Positions 60,950 through 64,000 of a stretch of 64,000 nt of DNA are shown here, piece by piece. The stretch's first letter is position 1, and each line of letters begins with the position of its first letter. The notes below the pieces were generated by a model. That model was given only the letters and a program-made list of their open reading frames with translations, did no database searches and was not told the origin of the DNA. A program made the translations under genes and the position numbers. The DNA is from Microbacterium atlanticum (GTDB lineage Bacteria; Actinomycetota; Actinomycetes; Actinomycetales; Microbacteriaceae), in the NCBI RefSeq assembly GCF_015277815.1, contig NZ_CP063813.1, positions 1,054,001 to 1,118,000 on the forward strand, given 5' to 3'.

Positions 60950-62038
60950 TCAGGCGGCCGGGCGTCGCGCGCCGGCCGGGCGGGCGCGCAGGTACTGCGC
61001 GGGCCAGTAGTCGATCTCGGCGCCCAGCTCGGATGCCGCGCGCAGGCCGTAGTGCGGGTCGCGCAGCCACTCGCGGCCGGCCATCACCGCGTCGGCCGCG
61101 CCCTCGGCCAGCACCCGCTCGGCGTGGGCGGCGTCGTCGATCATCCCGACGGCGTTCACCGGAACCCGCGCCTCGCGCCGCACCCGGGCCGCCAGCTCCA
61201 CCTGGTAGCCGGGGCCGGTCGTGAGCTGCTGGTGCGCGACCAGCCCGCCACTGGAGATGTCGAAGAGGTCGGCGCCGCGCTCGGCGGCCCAGCGCGCCAC
61301 GGTGACGGTGTCATCGGCGTTCCAGCCGCCGGGCGCCCAGTCGGTCGCCGAGAACCGCACGATGAGCGGGACGCCGGGTGCGGCATCCGTCACCGCCTCC
61401 AGCACGCGCAGGAGCAGGCGGGCACGGTTGCGGAGCGAGCCGCCGTACTCGTCCTCGCGCAGATTGGACAGCGGCGAGAGGAACTGGTGCAGCAGGTAGC
61501 CGTGGGCCGCGTGCAGCTCGAGGACCTGGAATCCCGCTTCGACCGCACGGCGGGAGGCGGCGGCGAAGGCCGCGACGATCCGGTCGATGCCCGCGATGTC
61601 CAGGGCGACCGGCTCGGCGTAGCCGTCGTAGGCGACCGCCGACGGGGCGACGGTGGCCCAGCCGCCGTCGTCGGCCGGCACCGACCCGCGGCGTCCCGTC
61701 AGCGGCGACCACGTCGACGCCTTGCGGCCGGCGTGCGCGAGCTGGATCCCCGCCACGGCGCCGCGGCGGCGGATGGCGGCCACGATCGGCGCCCACGCGT
61801 CGCGCTGCGCGTCCGTCCACAGTCCGACGTCTTCGGGCGAGATGCGCCCCTCGGGCGTCACCGCGGTCGCCTCCGCCACGATCAGACCCGCGCCCCCCGA
61901 GGCGAACTGGGCGAGATGCGTGTGATGCCACTCCTGCGGTACGCCGTCCACCGCGCTGTACTGGCACATCGGAGACACCCAGAGGCGGTTGCGGACGGTG
62001 ACGTCGCGGAGCGTGAGGGGCGTGAAGAGGCGGGGCAT
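60950..62038 (-). CDS. NADH:flavin oxidoreductase/NADH oxidase (Old Yellow Enzyme, YqjM-like)
   Basis: This 362-residue FMN TIM barrel has the thermophilic-type OYE signatures: SPMCQYSA near 22-29 (redox-modulating Cys), HLAQFASGGAGLI, IQLAHAGRKAS near 100, LHAAHGYLLHQFLSPLSN near 165 (His residues binding the carbonyl substrate), and DEYGGSLRNRARL. It reduces activated C=C bonds of enones and maleimide-like compounds with NADPH. The ATG at 62038 has GGAG 7 bases upstream. It is divergent from nnrD, with which it shares the 40-base gap. Confidence 0.93.
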   Translation of the reverse strand: MPRLFTPLTLRDVTVRNRLWVSPMCQYSAVDGVPQEWHHTHLAQFASGGAGLIVAEATAVTPEGRISPEDVGLWTDAQRDAWAPIVAAIRRRGAVAGIQLAHAGRKASTWSPLTGRRGSVPADDGGWATVAPSAVAYDGYAEPVALDIAGIDRIVAAFAAASRRAVEAGFQVLELHAAHGYLLHQFLSPLSNLREDEYGGSLRNRARLLLRVLEAVTDAAPGVPLIVRFSATDWAPGGWNADDTVTVARWAAERGADLFDISSGGLVAHQQLTTGPGYQVELAARVRREARVPVNAVGMIDDAAHAERVLAEGAADAVMAGREWLRDPHYGLRAASELGAEIDYWPAQYLRARPAGARRPAA

Positions 62039-62078
62039 GGTTCTCCGGGTCGGTCGGGGGGAGCGGTACTGTGGCCGC

Positions 62079-62951
62079 ATGGAGCGGTCGCACGCGGCGC
62101 GGGAATGGACGCGTGCCGACGCCGCCCGCGCCCTCCGAAGGCCAACAGGCGCCGACGACAAGTATTCCCGAGGGGTGCTGGGCATGCGCACCGGCTCCGC
62201 GGCCTATCCGGGCGCCGCCGTGCTCGGCGTCGAGGCGGCGTGGCGCACCGGCCTCGGCATGGTGCGCTACCTCGGCCCCGAGCGGCCCACAGCGCTGGTG
62301 CTCGCCCGCCGTCCCGAGACCGTGACGGCGGACGGCCGCGTGCAGGCGTGGGTGATCGGATCGGGGACGGATGCCGCGGCCCGCACAGCCCCCGAGACCG
62401 CGGCGCTGCGCGCACTGCTGTCGGACACCGACCCCGTCGTGGTCGACGCCGGGGCACTCGACCTCGCCGCCGAAGCCACGACGCCGCGCGTCCTCACACC
62501 GCACGATCGCGAGCACGCGCGGCTGCGGTCGGCACTGGGACTCGGTCACGCGCCGGACGACCGGGTCGTCGCGGCCCGCGAGACCGCCGAGGCCACCGGT
62601 GCGGTGGTGCTGCTCAAGGGATCGGTGACCGTGGTCGCCGCGCCCGACGGGTGGGCGGCGACGGTCCGGTCCGGCACCCCGTGGCTCGCCACCGCCGGCA
62701 CCGGCGACGTGCTGGCCGGCGTCATCGGCGCACTCGTGGCGGGAGCGACGGCGCGGGGGGTGCCGCCGGATGCTGCCGCCCTCGCCGCGCTCGCCGCCTC
62801 GGGCGCGTGGCTGCACGGGCGGGCCGGGGCGATCGCCGCAGCGGATGCGGCGGCCGGTTCGGGATCGGCGCCCGGCGGCGGCGGGCCGATCACGGCGCTC
62901 GACGTGGCCGAAGCGCTCCCGCGCGCGGTCGCCGAGGCGCTCGCGGACTGA
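62079..62951 (+). CDS. nnrD: ADP-dependent NAD(P)H-hydrate dehydratase
   Basis: The 290-residue ribokinase-like enzyme repairs hydrated NAD(P)H using ADP. Visible motifs are KYSRGVLGMRTGSAAYPGAA near 30, IGSGTDAAAR near 95, TPHDREHARL near 150, LLKGSVTVVAAPDG near 180, and the anion hole/catalytic loop GTGDVLAGVIGALVAG near 205. The ATG at 62079 follows TACTGT (62067-62072) by 6 bases. Unlike E. coli Nnr it lacks the fused epimerase, which must be elsewhere. The glycosyltransferase gene follows after 51 bases. Confidence 0.9.
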   Translation: MERSHAAREWTRADAARALRRPTGADDKYSRGVLGMRTGSAAYPGAAVLGVEAAWRTGLGMVRYLGPERPTALVLARRPETVTADGRVQAWVIGSGTDAAARTAPETAALRALLSDTDPVVVDAGALDLAAEATTPRVLTPHDREHARLRSALGLGHAPDDRVVAARETAEATGAVVLLKGSVTVVAAPDGWAATVRSGTPWLATAGTGDVLAGVIGALVAGATARGVPPDAAALAALAASGAWLHGRAGAIAAADAAAGSGSAPGGGGPITALDVAEALPRAVAEALAD

Positions 62952-63002
62952 CGCGCTGGCGGCGGAGCGAGGACGCTCACGCACCGTCCCTAGGATGAAG
63001 GC

Positions 63003-64000
63003 GTGTCTCGGCGGGCGGTGGTGTGGATCGCGTTCGTCCTCGTCCACGCCGTCGTGCTCTGGCTGGGCTTCACCGACGACCGCGCCGCCTCCTGGGACGT
63101 CGATCAGCTCTACCGGTGGTGGGCGGGGCTGGCGCTCACCGGCGAGGCGACGCCCGGGATCACGTCCGACTGGATCTACCCGGTGCTCGCACAGGTGCCG
63201 ATCCTCGCCGCGGGCCTGCTCGCCGCGCTGCTGGACTACACCCTCGCGTGGGCTCTGATCGTCACGGCGCTGGACGCCGTCGGCTTCGCCATCCTCATCG
63301 GACGGGGCCGCTCCCGCGGCCGGCTGCTGGCCGGGTGGTTCTGGCTGGCGGCGATCCTCTCCCTCGGCGGGGTCGGGATGTTCCGTCTCGACGCCGTCAC
63401 GGTGCCGCTCGCGGTCGCCGGCTGCCTGTGGCTCGTGGGCCGCCCGTGGCTCGGGTCGGCGCTCCTCGCGGTGGCGACGTGGATCAAGGTGTGGCCTGCC
63501 GCGCTGCTGGCCGCCGCGCTCGTCGCCGTGCGGAGGCGACTGGCGATCGCCGGGGCGGCGGCGGCCGTGTCGGGCGCGGTGGCGATGGCCGTGTTCCTCT
63601 CGGGCGGCGGCGAGCACCTGTTCGGCTTCGTCGGCGACCAGGCCACGCGCGGGCTCCAGATCGAGGCCCCGGTCAGCACGGTCTACATGGTGATGGCCGC
63701 GGCGGGAGTGCCCGGGGCGGCCGTGGTCTACGACCCGGACCTCATCACGTTCCAGGTCGACGGCCCGGGCGTGGACGGCGTCGTCTCGGTGATGACGCCG
63801 GTGCTGATCACGGGGATCCTCGCGGTCGCGGTCCTGGGCGCGCTCAAGGCGTGGCGCGGTGCGACGTTCGCGGCCCTGTTCCCGGCTCTCGCCGCCGCCC
63901 TGGTGCTCGGCTTCATCGTGCTCAACAAGGTGGGCTCTCCCCAGTACATGACGTGGCTGGTCGCCCCGGTCGTCGTGGGCCTCGTGCTGGACCGCCGCCG
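63003..64000 (+). CDS. GT87-type (DUF2029) polyprenol-phosphate-mannose glycosyltransferase, 3' end outside window
   Basis: The frame is open from GTG 63003 to the window end (332 codons visible). It has about nine membrane segments, with a first periplasmic loop containing WDVDQLYRWWAGL (an acidic DVD motif where GT-C enzymes bind the lipid sugar), and KVWPAALLAA, LNKVGSPQYMTWL near the end. These fit GT87 mannosyltransferases of actinobacterial lipomannan and related glycans. TAGGAT (62991-62996) lies 6 bases before the GTG. The N-terminal region with WDVDQLY also occurs in other GT-C families. Confidence 0.85.
   Translation, partial: MSRRAVVWIAFVLVHAVVLWLGFTDDRAASWDVDQLYRWWAGLALTGEATPGITSDWIYPVLAQVPILAAGLLAALLDYTLAWALIVTALDAVGFAILIGRGRSRGRLLAGWFWLAAILSLGGVGMFRLDAVTVPLAVAGCLWLVGRPWLGSALLAVATWIKVWPAALLAAALVAVRRRLAIAGAAAAVSGAVAMAVFLSGGGEHLFGFVGDQATRGLQIEAPVSTVYMVMAAAGVPGAAVVYDPDLITFQVDGPGVDGVVSVMTPVLITGILAVAVLGALKAWRGATFAALFPALAAALVLGFIVLNKVGSPQYMTWLVAPVVVGLVLDRR

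Overview
The window is about 70 % G+C and tightly packed: some 57 protein genes, no gap over 250 bp, no tRNA or rRNA gene, no insertion sequence and no CRISPR array. Gene content and order point to an actinobacterium of the family Microbacteriaceae, most likely Microbacterium (an inference from protein similarity and style). The evidence is two WhiB-like regulators, MtrAB-LpqB, a Kgd-type 2-oxoglutarate dehydrogenase, SigH with a zinc anti-sigma factor, GuaB1 with paired CNNM proteins, and many start codons lying 4-9 bases after a TANNNT box, the signature of leaderless transcripts.

Layout. 1-2158 (minus): two overlapping O-antigen-ligase-like membrane proteins, the first cut by the window edge. 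2298-10644: the manA / whiB2 / glycosyltransferase / DUF5719 / Rv3259-like / DUF3499 / ahcY block, matching the mycobacterial Rv3248c-Rv3260c region. 10674-22036: an envelope cluster of RDD, SpoIIM, DUF58, MoxR, DUF4350, DUF4129 and a GPDPase-type membrane protein, interrupted by an oxidative-stress module (fur, katG, aquaporin). 22282-27920: mtrA-mtrB-lpqB, a ComF-like gene and long-form hpf. 28063-32027 (minus): a helical protein related to the cytoplasmic part of TPM-domain proteins, a DEAD-box helicase and a PadR regulator. 32258-41837: secA, alaA, several small unknown genes, an Rv3235-like gene, a SAF protein plus a CpaE/MinD-like ATPase with an unusual P-loop, and the PdtaS sensor kinase. 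41916-46900: whiB1, bcp, rsgA, aroA, and sigH with its anti-sigma factor. 46920-51689: a lipid/glycerol-type module of a diacylglycerol-kinase-family protein, an AGPS-like FAD oxidase, TetR, and a glycerol-3-phosphate dehydrogenase broken by a 13-bp duplication. 51756-62951: kgd, guaB1, YihY/BrkB, two CNNM/CorC-type proteins behind a short upstream ORF, an Old Yellow Enzyme and NnrD. 63003-64000: a truncated GT87-type mannosyltransferase.

How it fits together. Much of the window is the conserved actinobacterial core for envelope growth, secretion and redox control (mtrAB-lpqB, secA, whiB1/whiB2, sigH, pdtaS), with accessory modules inserted between core genes. Three observations deserve most attention. 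First, a near-leaderless, proline-rich upstream ORF is coupled to a CNNM Mg2+/Co2+ transporter-type gene and resembles the Mg2+-sensing leader peptide MgtL in its first residues. Second, the word CGGATGCCGCG is over-represented and also forms the arms of several terminators, in the manner of DNA uptake sequences. Third, sigH appears to have a SigH-type promoter with a longer start codon upstream of a housekeeping-type promoter with a shorter start, like the two-isoform SigR system of Streptomyces.
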